From Syngnathus acus (lineage: Eukaryota; Chordata; Actinopteri; Syngnathiformes; Syngnathidae), in the NCBI RefSeq assembly GCF_901709675.1, contig NC_051099.1, positions 868,001-932,000 on the forward strand: a stretch of DNA of 64,000 nt, written 5' to 3'. Positions 11,595 through 35,239 of this stretch are shown here, one piece after another. Each line of letters begins with the position of its first letter. Positions within the stretch are counted from its first letter, which is position 1. A program made the translations under genes and the position numbers. The notes beneath the pieces are model-generated. The model searched no databases, was not told where the DNA came from, and saw nothing but the letters and a program-made list of their open reading frames with translations.

Positions 11595-14500
11595 ATGCCC
11601 ATTCTAAAGAAGCTCCCAGGTAGGTCAAAGAGCTGCCATGAGTTCCCCAGAGTGAATGGTGAACTTATTCTCCCGAGGCTTGACCTGGACCTCAAGGACT
11701 TGAATGATCTGAATGAATTGCACGAACTGAAGGATCTGAAAAAGAACCTGAACCCTTTTGAGGACGTTGACTTGGATGAGGACGAGAGGAATGACGGTGA
11801 CGTGGGGCTCATCATGGGAGAGGTCAGGGGTAACCTCCAGCTCAGGTCCTCTCGAGATGGAGAAGAGGAGGAAAACGAGCTGAATGCCGAGAAGCACGGA
11901 GCGGGAACTCTTAAAGGAAAGCCGCTAAGGGGAACCCTGGAGCGGATTTGTGGTGTGTCGCCACTGAAAACCCTTGGAAAATTGGGCAAGGGGCTCCGCA
12001 AATCTGGACGGAGTGTGTGGGGACACAGTTTACCCCACTACAGCCCTGGAGACTCAAACACACTCCCAACACAACGGGAAAAAAGGAAAGGACTACGCAG
12101 AAGCTCAGAAGGAATTATGACTTTATTCCGGTGAGGATGGCCACACACAATTGTTGCCTCGATATACATGTGTGTAAATGTGTGTGTGTGTGTGTATATA
12201 TGCAGCAAAAATGCATTCCGTTCAGGTCACTTTCATCCAAATTCTAAACAAGTTCATGAACTTTGGTTGATTGAACACGTTCAGGTACAACCCGAGCCTT
12301 TATACTGTAAGACACGAGGCCTGTATAACATAATTAAGGATGACACGACAACGGGACAAAGCATACAAAGGAAATGGCGAGTGCATAAGCGATACACCAT
12401 TATGGAATCAACAAGCGATACATCGCAAAAGGACAAAAGTGTCAAGAAACAATCGACGTATCGATCCATTTGGTCATGCGTGAGGCATCTGCACCCCCTC
12501 CCTATTTCTCTTTTGAATTGTGCGGCTCCTGTGCAGCGTTAGCGGCGGCCGTCGCAAGGAGGAGCGCAGAGAAAGCCTGCCCTGTGGGGACCTGAGTGCA
12601 GACGGTGAGGCGGAGGCATCGAGGCGGCCCTCTTTCCTCAGGATGGTCAGCCTTGGCAAGATGAAGAGGGAATCCATGTCTGACAAGGCTTCACAGGAGA
12701 CTGATGAGGAAACGGAGGAAAAAGAACCAGTGGTCAAAACCAGAGAGCCCCTCTCAGGTAGACAACCAGGATATCTCTGATCACAAGTGATGCTAGGACT
12801 AAAACTTTATTGTGTTGAATCCAAAGCTCGTTGGTCGGTCGGTCCATAAATTTGAGCTTCCACTGTAATTCTTGGGGACAACTGCCTCCATCTTTCTTTG
12901 ACTATATGGCTCCTTGCCTAATAAATTGCGACTGATGTGAACTCCACATAATCCTGAGTCATTGGATTCAATCAACAGTCTGTTGGACCAGGAAACGAGT
13001 GCACGCACTTCCTATACCCTCGTTCAACGTAGTTTTGCTCCACTGACTCCACAGGGAACAATGTTTGTCATGGAAAAGAGACAAAAATAGATCCGACTCA
13101 GGAGCCATCAAAGTCACATGGACCTTTGTCCAATGTCCAGGGTTTAGTCTGTAGTTCATTCATTCATTCATTCATGTATGTATCTGAGATCTTTTCCAGA
13201 CCACTGAAACTAATTTGGTCTCTGCTTTACTCTCAACAGTACTGGAGATTTTACAGCTAGTCAACCATCGGGATCTGCTCCTTGCTGACACGCACATCCA
13301 GGAGCTGGAACGAGAGTGTGAGCTGCTCTCTCTTTTGCCGTCAAGTCCCGTCGTCAGTCCTGCTCCCTTGGGTGCTTCTGGCATGATTCCTTTATCGTGT
13401 TCATCCTTGGATGAGTCACTCAGCTCCAACGCAACTCAGGATTCAAGCCGCCGTAAAGAGAAAGACGTGGAGCTTCTCTATGAGGCTTTAATGAGAGAGA
13501 TGTGGGATGTGGTCCGCGAGTCTCTCCGCCAGCCCAGTGCCGGACACAACCTCGGGTATGTGGTACTGGTTATTCAGCAGGAGGAGAATGCGGACATGGC
13601 CTGGGCTCTCAGAGAGAAGAACAAGCCAGAGCGAGATCTGGACGCAGCTCCCCAGAGCCAACAAAGCCACCGTCCTCGACGATTGAAAGTGAAGTGGAGA
13701 GAAGCTGTGGCGGAGGCTGCTGACTGGAGCCTGCCCAACCAGGTGGACACTCAGGCGGGCCAGCTGGCCTCGTACCTGGAGCGTCTGAGGAGTCGGATGG
13801 TGGATGACCTGGACGCGGCCAAGAGGAACGCCGTGTCCATTTACCCCGAGGAGTTTTCTGCATTCCAGGTGTATGTGGAAAGTTATCATCAAGCCGTGGC
13901 GAAACGTCTACGAACACTTACCCGTGGCCCGCTGCAGATTACCGACGTCTATTCACTGTTGGATTGGTTCTACAACATCTACAACCGGTAGAGTACATCA
14001 GTCATAGCGTGAAAACCACTCAAATAGCTTTTTGGAATCACATGTTTCTCTTCCAAGTGATGTCCTGGGAACCATTGGCACCGCAACGCCAATCAACTAT
14101 GGTTCCCTGGAACCTCTTCTGCCTCAAGACACGGTGGACCAATTGGAAACGGAGTGTCTTAGCATTGTCAAGGTAAGAAAAGTGTTTGATTCGACTGCCC
14201 CGCCTGATGTAACAAGGCTCATGTGTCTATTGGATTTGCAGGAGAAGGTGTCCAAAGAGCTCATTCAGGTTCTGGATGACGAAGAGAGGCGATGGGCCCA
14301 GACGCTCCACATTGAGGAGTATCAGTCCCACCTAGCGCCGTCGGTCATTCAGGTCCTATTTTTTTGTCTGGGGACATTTACAGACTTAACTGCTGTGATA
14401 CATAACTGAGGAATTTGACAATTGCAGAGGCTGAAGGTAGATCTGGACAAATCTACTTCTGTGAACCAATTCCTCGGGGCAAGGGTGGCTCGCTTTAGTC

Positions 14501-17500
14501 TCATCGGATTGGCTGACTTTCTTCATAGGTGAGTTGAAAAATTGGGATCTGGGCTTGCCCTTCATGCCAAATTGCTTCTGCTGGAAGCTTAGCTTTGGTG
14601 TTTTGTGGATTTTCAAAGCAAATGTTGTGCGCAGTTTCCAAAGAAAAGCACAGATGTTTCACGAGACCCAGGCAGAGTTTGGCGATCGAGGAGATGGATA
14701 CGTTTCCAGGACCATAGCGCTAGTCAACTGCTGCCCTCCTCTCAGGTCAAGTTTTGTTTTGAAGATGGCTTTCAGAATGTGAATATTCATGTTCTTGTTG
14801 GACACGGTAGAGCCTTTGTGGAGCGCTGCAGGCAGTGTGATCCGCAGGCCAGTGAGCCTTCAGCAAAAAGAGCCAACTCCTCCCTGGACAAGATCATCAA
14901 CCATTCTGTGAAGGTGCTGGCCGATAGACTGTTTGAGCACATTAGGGTGAGCAAATGTCCAACCAGTAACGTCGTCGCATTTAGTCAGTCGGACAGCTCC
15001 CATTTGAAGCATCCGTTGTCGTTTCCAGCCGTTTTTTGACAAAATGATCAAGAGGAAATGGCTGACCAACACAGATACCTTCGGGGCCATCGAAACGAGC
15101 ATTAAACAACACTTCAAAAAGTTCCGACGGATGGATCCTCCACCGTATCAGGTATGGATTGTTTGACCAGGTTTATAAGAGAATATTTCCATTGGATCTT
15201 TTTTTTTTTTCCTCCAATGACATAGACGCTGGTGGGCGAGGTGCACCGTCGGATCCTGGTCGAGTACGTACGAGCCATCATGCGGGGTCGGCTCATTTGC
15301 ACCTCGTCCAAGATGAGAAAGAGAATGGCTTTCCGCTTACAAGACGAAGCCAAACAGATTAAAGGACTCTTTCAGGATTTGGTGAGTGAGGCTGTTCTTC
15401 GTTCGTTCGAAAGAATTTGCTATGGGGTAATGTCTGGACTAGGACCGAATAGAATGGCAAGGATGGTTGCTGAGAATGGAGCCTGCCCCTCCAACTTCCT
15501 AAGTCAGGACGAAGCCAGACACTGTTGATACAGCAGTGACTTGTGAAAAATGGTGGCAGCCGGCGAGTTGGAGATGGATGATCTCAGCTTACGTAGGCAC
15601 TAACCCGAAAGGGGAAGAGGCTTTAAAACAACTTGGCCTGACAGCGTGGCATTTGCCCTCTTTCTGTGCCCGAGTTCAAACAAGTGTCCGTCACCTCGCT
15701 TGACAACAGGAAGCTGCTGTGTTCAGAGGGAACTTCCTGTTCCTGTCAGCTGGGTGACTTTGAAGTGAGTGAGTGAGTGCGGGATGGCCTTGATGGCCTT
15801 TTTCGCTGAAGAGGAGAATGAATTGACTGTGAAAAATGGAAACTGGCGAGGGAGGGAGGGGGCAGATTTTTAGTGACGGGGTGAAAAAGATTATTTTTAG
15901 CAAATGTCAAACCAAAGAATTCCGCTGTCAAACAATAGGCAGGAAAAACGGAATTTTATGATTCACTTAGTAAACATTTTTGCTTTGCTTTTGAGAAACT
16001 TTGACTCAACTTTATTCATCCCTTAGATGACCTTTTCAGCAAATTCGAGTCGCTTATACAGCAATTAGTACAGACAACATATAAGAATCTCTAAATAATG
16101 TCAAACAAATGAATAAACCCAATGCTTAAAATAATGATGAATGGCAAACATTATGACGGTAAATAATCCAATTTGCATGTCTGTTTCAGGAATCAAGTTC
16201 ATCTTGGTTGGACAGTCTCATTTGCCACCTAGCTGACGTTGTTCTCCTCGAAGACACGCCTTCCATCCAGATGGAGGTTGCTGTACTGGTCAAAGAGTTT
16301 CCAGATATTCGGTAAGGGTTGAACACATTTTCTTTATGTGAATAGATCTTGTCAGGATGTGTCTATAAGAAGAATTTCTGGACTTATATTCTGCATGCTT
16401 TCGCTGTTGTTTTTGGCGTCCAGCCAAGGGAAATGTCTGAGTATGTATGTTTTTTTTGTCACAATGGTTCAAAACAAGGAAAGGCGCATGAAAACATATC
16501 ATCCATTAACTTTGCTATTTTTGGATTTGCTATTCTGTTTTGAGAGTGAATAAGGCGACGAGGCCTCGGGCTGGGAGGGAGGGAGGGAGGGAGGGAGGGA
16601 GTGAGGCTCAACTGCCAAAGATGTTTGTTCACAGATTAAGACTGAGATGACACTTGGCAACCTTAGCGCCTGTGACGCAGAAGTCTCCAAAGAGCAGACA
16701 GGAAGCTGCTGCCGAGTACTTCCTGTTCCTGTCACCCAGCAGGAGACAGACTGGTGCCACGTAGGGAGAGAGAGACAGACAGAGAGAGATCGATAGCTAG
16801 CTCCATAGACCCTTTTTGTTTACTCTGGTATTCCGTCTTGGTATTTCATTCCTGCTTCATGATGCTTAATCATTTCTGTAGTCCTGACTGGATTCTCTTT
16901 TGTGTTTCATCAAAAACGTTTGGAAAACAATGCCCATCAATCCTACTTGCATGGTATGGATTAACAGTGACCTAAATGACACCGAAAATATTTTTGAAGC
17001 GAAAGAAAAAATTCTGACAGAATGAATCCAATTATTCGATCAATTGACAGAATAATCGATAGGATAATCAATTCTAACAATATTCAATAGTGACTGCAGA
17101 CCTTCCGGTAAGTGGAATAATATTTGCTTACGGCACATTCAAAAAAAGTAGTTGGTTCCCAGAAACAGATGACTCAGACGGACGGATGTGATGCAAAGTC
17201 ATTACTGTCCGTCCTAATGACGCCCATGTCATCACCTTCCACTCACCACCTCCGTCTGTCCGTGTCCTTCCTCACACCAGGCAGAAGCACGTCTCCACCC
17301 TGCTGAATATCCGAGGCATGATGCGCCAGACGGAGCGTCTCGAGATCCTCAACATAGTCAAAGACTTTCAATGCGGCTCGACCTTAATCAGCCGGGATCA
17401 CGCCATCTTTACTGATATTCCCATAACTTCGGAGATGCACTGCATTAGCCTGGGATTCCTGCGTCTCGCCATGGCTGTCACCAATTGGTTCTCGGAGCAC

Positions 17501-17677
17501 CGACCGAGGCGAAACCGTAGAAAAAGTGCTGGAAACGCAAGTGGCACAAACGCAAGTGGCAGAAGGGCAAGTGGCAGAAGGGCAAGTGGCAGAAAGGCAA
17601 GTGGCAGAAAGGCAAGAGCTCAATCCGCTGGCAATCAGGACGTTGATGACATGAATCAATTTAACAGAGAAGAGTAG
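11595..17677 (+). CDS. exoc3l2: Exocyst complex component 3-like protein 2 (Sec6 family)
   Basis: Twelve exons (11595-12130, 12537-12757, 13240-13987, 14058-14172, 14242-14352, 14428-14528, 14635-14745, 14811-14946, 15029-15151, 15226-15381, 16190-16311, 17281-17677) join in phase to 958 residues. Exons 3-12 hold the Sec6/TNFAIP2-like domain, with family landmarks such as [48 protein letters not shown] and [20 protein letters not shown]. Human EXOC3L2 is linked to exocyst function and endothelial VEGF-receptor trafficking. The N-terminus (about 29-66) is an aspartate/leucine repeat, then a long charged, probably disordered segment to about residue 250. The C-terminus ends in tandem [10 protein letters not shown] repeats. 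The start at 11595 lies 20 bases after a good acceptor. The exon 8 start (GGTAG|A at 14811) was chosen because the more obvious acceptor ending at 14775 leads to a stop. Human EXOC3L2 also neighbours MARK4 and CKM. Confidence 0.87.
16572..16600. repeat. (GGGA)n microsatellite in exoc3l2 intron 11
   Basis: Seven GGGA units on the plus strand, within the intron before the last exon. Confidence 0.9.
17537..17616 (+). repeat. exoc3l2: 15-bp coding tandem repeat in the last exoc3l2 exon
   Basis: Five to six copies of a 15-base unit (GCAAGTGGCAGAAGG and variants) encode the basic pentapeptide series [25 protein letters not shown]. Confidence 0.9.
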
Positions 17678-17872
17678 AGAAAATGGTGTGAAAGTGAAGA
17701 AGAGCAGTTGCAGTCATACTGTGATAAGATGAGACATATATGCACCTTGCCAAAAAATGGAGCGTGCCGACCCTACGTAAAGAAACTTGACTCGAGGTAC
17801 TGCTCCTTCTGATCACACTCACATAACATGACATGAACTTTTGTTTTATTTCTGATCTCAACAAGTCAATGA

Positions 17873-17937
17873 CTCATTCACTGCCAACCCAGTGAATATC
17901 TTTGACGTCTATAACCGTCAATGGCTCTGAATGAGTT
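17873..17937. mobile_element. Short inverted-repeat element (MITE-like), copy 1
   Basis: About 65 bases beginning CTCATTCACTGCCAACCCAG and ending ATGGCTCTGAATGAG; the ends are inverted repeats of each other. A second full copy is at 41059-41125 and a partial one at 54653-54690. Confidence 0.7.
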
Positions 17938-18154
17938 GAGAAACAATTCATCTTCAGCTTTCTAAAATGATAATGCCATCATAGCAGAGGCAATTCAATA
18001 TGATGCTTTGTTGTTTATCATTTATTTACCTGGCAATATATATATATATGGATATATATATATATATATATACTGTACCCACGTTTGGTTTATACACAAG
18101 AGTGATGTGTTGAACTCTTCACTGTGAATGATATGGATCTATTGCTGGAAACTT

Positions 18155-18160
18155 AATAAA
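18155..18160 (+). terminator. exoc3l2: Polyadenylation signal of exoc3l2
   Basis: AATAAA about 480 bases after the exoc3l2 stop codon, the first good signal downstream. Confidence 0.5.
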
Positions 18161-19783
18161 GACCCATTGATTGGGTAGATTGACCCGCTTTTATAAATAA
18201 TATCTCATCGAATTGATATGTATATAATAATTTATATGTTTATATTATATCTATTTAAAATGTAGTATATCATTTTATAATAATGATGCTTAGGTGTAAA
18301 GTTTAGGAAAATGAGCTTCAATATTTATCCTTATTATTCTTCTCGACATATTGTGCTGTTCCCATCTCCCTGCTTCTAACTTTAGCTGTTGTGCTCCCTG
18401 AACATGGGCGTGTCAAGCAGCAGCTATTTTCAACAATACGTATGTATATCAAACAGACCAGGTTGTGACGCAGAAGCAACACTGCCTCAATATAAACACA
18501 AATGCACACGTGTTTCAATTGTTTCTCTTAAGGATATGGCAGATCTTGAAATATAGGGCTCCACCGACCTTACTCGATGACGCTCAGCTTGTGTATATCA
18601 AAAAAGGTCACACAACCCCGAGGCCAACAACGGGATGTTTTGCGGTAAACAAAGATTTCCTGTTGTCCTGTGAGGTGCCAACGGATGCTTTAATTGGAGC
18701 CAAGTTTACCTTTAGCCCTGGGGGGAATTTCCTCTCGGCCACTCTGAGTGAATGTGTGGTGAATGTGAGTTGTTTTTTTATGTCAAAGTTGCTCAAGGGC
18801 CCGTGGACTCCAGATAGGAATTTATCTGGATAATAAAATCATTCTCAAGACTGTTAAACTTGTCTATCAAAAGTGTATGTATTCATAAAAAAGAAATAAT
18901 TCAATATCTTAGTTGTTAAAGTTTTGACAATTAAATTAGAGATGACATATTTTGCCAAGTTGTTAACCTCTAATCAGTGCCTCATTATTTTTGGCCCCAG
19001 TTTATACAGTAATGTGTGTGTGTGTGTGTGCGTGTGTGTGCGTTTTAACAAGTTCCATGCAGCCAGAGTACGGACAAGGGAAAAACATTAAATGGGAATC
19101 ACTTGAATGTTGACTTTGGCAATGTCAATTGTCTGTTGGATGTTTCTGTGAAATCATTATCAGACATCCTTTCATATATCAAGATAATGGCGGATGCCGG
19201 ACGGTCTGTTTTTCAGGCATCCCATGTGGGGAATCGCATTTGCCAATGAGAAAGGCGGGTAGGAAGAAATTCTTGATGGAGGTTTCTCGATCTGCGAGCT
19301 TTGAAAGAGGAAGAGTCGTCAGTATCACAATGCAATCCCTGGGAAGTACTCCTCTACTTCCTCTCATTAACACGGCCGGCCGGCCGGTCGGTCGGTCGGT
19401 CGGTCGGCCGGCCGGCCGGCCGGCTCTGCAATGGAAAATCCATCTGGCTGCATTTGCTGTTTGTTTTGGGAAGCAAGCATTGCCCTGTCTTTGTTTTCAC
19501 TGTCATGCAATTTCACGCGTGCAGACTTTTCCCTTTGTTTTCCTGCCTGTCATTCTTCGTATATCTATAAGGCCGCGTGCTATCCAGTGCTATCAGGATT
19601 CTTTGCTTCTAATGACTTTTTCTTCCTTTGTTGGCTGGTCAAAGTCCATGCAGCATAGGTACATGCATTGTTTTGCAATTTCTTGTCCATATAGGGATTG
19701 ATGTTTGGCAGTCTGCCTTATAAGAGAGAGGAATCTCAGCTCGGGCTGATTATATAAATGTGTATAAAAAAAAAATATATATG

Positions 19784-19819
<36 letters not shown>

Positions 19820-22800
19820 AAATTATATATATATTCCTTTAGCAAAATGCTAATTAATGCAAATTAATAATGAATGTTTATGTCTGATGCGCTAAGGCAT
19901 GTTTGCCTGAGGTGTGGTCAAGTTCAGCAGACACATTGCGTAACACACGTAAACGTCTGGTTCCGGCAAGATGCCAAAGCGAGAAGCTAGCGTGTCCAGA
20001 ACATACTGTCACTCAGGATGGCTGCCCACTTGAAGCAAAACAATGGTACACTTTGTCACTGCAGGTGGGATATCCTGATTTATGTTATCTGGGGTCTCCA
20101 TCAAGTGCAACTTTATTTAGCAATGTGGAGGTGCATGCTCCAGACGCCGCCCCGTAAGATTAGACATGGCAAAATGTTCATTTCACTGTGAGCAGACATT
20201 AAATCATCGCTCTCAAAGCCAGTGCAGGAAGTTCACCTTTGTTCAAAACTGGACCTACAGTCCAAAATAAACTCTTGGAAAGTATTCCTATTAAATTAGT
20301 CACTCTTGGAATTTATGACCAAAACATCTGCATGAGAATTTTGATGAATCCCCAAAAGAATGTCCTGGGTGGACATGTGCTGGCCTGTTGCCATTGAGAC
20401 TGTAAACATCCCAACCTGTGGGCCTATTTGTTTTCCTTTGTTTAAACTATTTTGACGTCTCTATAATAGAGAGAGAAAAACAGGGCGAGGCGTTTGTTGC
20501 TGGAGCGGTATTTATGTGAGCACATCCCATTTGCCTCACAAACTCGGCCGGACTGGACTGCTTCCAAATACAAATCAGCCAATGATACATCCATCAATTC
20601 AAAGATAAAAACGGTTGTTTTTGGCCAATATTACCAATTGACTGGCTGAGAATGAAGCCTTTTGTGGGACAAAGGCAGCAATTGGAGCAATTGTTGTTTG
20701 TGAAGAAGTTCCCCCCCCCCCAGCCCAGCCCACCCATCCACCCACCCTTTGCTTTGCTAAACATTTTCCTCCTGCTATTTTGCAAAGAGGAAAACTACTT
20801 TGCATTTTGTAGTGAAACAATGGTTCCTCTTGTGAAATATGCCAACAGGCGGCTCACCTTTGGCTCCTTGTGCTTTCTCCCTAGGCTTATTTACGCAAGC
20901 AGGTTGTGTTCTTCACCCCACCAGGAAGAGGTGTTGCAGGAAAGCCAAAAACCGCTGGTCACATTTAGAGTAAACCGACTGCCACAGACTTGCAAATAGG
21001 CCTTGTCTTGTCTGAAGAAGGTGAATAGAAGGGTAAACACAGACATGACCTCTGCGCTACTATCAGGAGGAGGGTCCATTCAGTCCCCCCTCCCTGCATA
21101 TTTCCACATTGTTTTGAGGTTGGGCCGACCTCAAGCATAACCCGTGTGGTAAACTCCATGTTTAGACATCTGGATAGGAGTTGAATTTGTATTTATCTAC
21201 CCTATGGGTAAAAGCAGTACAAATAACGGATATTTATTTATTTCTTTGGCTGTGTGTCTGATTTGCGCTGCCCCTGCATGAGGTGGTAATACGTATGTCC
21301 TCAATGCATGCCTATTGTCTGACATGACATTAATTTGAGTCACTCAGCCCTAAATTAGGCCAAGCACTCTTCTTCGACACGCATGCTGACTGTCTTTGGA
21401 TCATTTGAACACTTGCAGCGCCAAGGAGAGTTATTAATGCAACGCAAACTCTCTCAGCCCTCCCTGAACCACAATCAATCTTTCATCAGGAAAGCATTTA
21501 AGCAGGAGCCTAATGACTCCACATCCTTCTGCCCTCCTGCTGACAGTGCTTGGCAAAGCTGGCCCGATTGAACAATCGCTCCCTTCAACCCTTTGACACA
21601 TGAACTTGCTTCTCTTTACTCAAACTTGTCAGGGTAATCTGTATGACCTAAACCTCCTTTGTTGATGATTTGAAAATGTGTGCAAAATGTGTGTAAAGAG
21701 GACAACTGCACAACCAAACAGAAGAGCAGACGGTGTGCACTTTCTAGCTCACTCGTGACATCTAGTGGGCACATGGGGAAAATGACACGTTTCAAGATTT
21801 CAACTGCTATACTTGTCTTTGTACAGCAGGTGTCAGTAGAGAGCTAATGTGATCGAAGCGTCGATGAACTGATGGCGAATTCAGGAGGCTTTACTTTGCC
21901 CATCACTAGGTGGCAACGTGCAGGTGTTGTAGGTGAGAATCCAACTCAGAAAATCAAATCAAAATATAAAATCAAACAGATGCACTGCAATATAACGACT
22001 GCGTTTAATTTGAAATCTGCGTAAACGTTGAGTTGAACCTGTCAGTTTTTGCGTTGTAAGAAAAAATCCAATACAATTTTGGCAGGAAATGTGGAGATTT
22101 GATTTTCAAAATAAAAGCAGAGTAACCGAACATTATCAATTGTATTTATATAAACATAGGCAGCACTATCAAATGAAATAGTTCTTACCCTGTGAGTGTT
22201 TGCTACAGTTTTAATAACCAGCCCCGCCTAAAATAGATCCATCCAGATAGTCTACTCATTCAGAATGAATAGAAATCAACCTGAATAATTGCATGTATGT
22301 ATTTTAATGTTGTAAGTTTAAATGTGTTGCCGAGGTTTGCAAGCAACAAACGTCTTTTATTATTATGTTTTTTGAAAGAATGCTTTTAATATTGCATGAT
22401 CGCAGGGTGCAGCACGATTAATGATCTGATTGGGGAATGTTCAATTTTGCTTCAAGGGCATGGATGGATGGATGCAGTGCTTCCGATCAAGGCCGACGTG
22501 CAGCCTTTGATGCTTTTTAAGTCTTGTTAGTCCTGCCACTCCACTCAGTGCTCCTTCTTCTTCTTCTTCGTGGCGTGGCGTAGTGGTGCAGCGGCGTAGC
22601 GCAGCGCAGCGCATCGCAGCGCAGCACACCGAGCGAGCGAGAATACCGATTTGTGAGCACTTCGGCCTATTTCTCCGCTGCACCTTCCCTCTTCGACTGG
22701 GTCTCCCGAGAGCTGCTGTCAAGCGGGCGTGCTGCATCGGCATCGATGGGCTCAAATCCCCAAATAAGATTTGATGTGCGCGACGGAGATGACACAATCC

Positions 22801-23217
22801 AGAAGAAGCCGTGTTTGTTTTGTGCAGCAATGAAGCCAGGGGGTGGATAGTCAGTCAGTCAATCAGTCAGTCAGTCAGTCAGTCGCCACAAACATTTCTG
22901 CATTTTAGCACATATTCCATGCTACGGATTTGCATTTGCTGCATCGCCGATCGACCGTGTTCTCTGGTCTCCATTTTTTTTTCTCCCCCCCTGCAAAGTG
23001 CATGGTGGATGGAAGATGCAGCTGCTTTGAGGACACCCCCCTCCGGATATCAATTCCTGCCATGACAGGCAGAGGTCTGCGCTCAACCGCGGCTCGGCCG
23101 GTTGAAGAAGAGGCAGATTGATTCGGGACGGCGGATGTTATTCTGCCGGTGGAGCCGACAAAAGCGCTCACTCAAAACACGCCGCGATTGTCACTCAGGG
23201 AAAGGGGAGGAAAAAAC
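18161..23217. other. Repeat-rich gap between exoc3l2 and mark4; mark4 5' region at its end
   Basis: No exon chain found. The stretch holds (TA)n runs (18038-18071, 19790-19814), a (GT)n run near 19015, a CGGC/CGGT array and a (GTCA)n run (22851-22884). GC rises from about 22560 to 23217, which probably contains the mark4 promoter and 5' UTR. Confidence 0.5.
19373..19424. repeat. CGGC/CGGT tetranucleotide array
   Basis: Four-base units change from CGGC to CGGT and back to CGGC over about 50 bases. The flanking GGCCGGCC blocks are self-complementary. Confidence 0.9.

Positions 23218-35239
<12,022 letters not shown>

Noticed and set aside
14746-14779. exoc3l2 exon 8 starting at the acceptor ending at 14775
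   Set aside because: Phase from exon 7 then meets an immediate stop; the acceptor ending at 14810 restores the family sequence.
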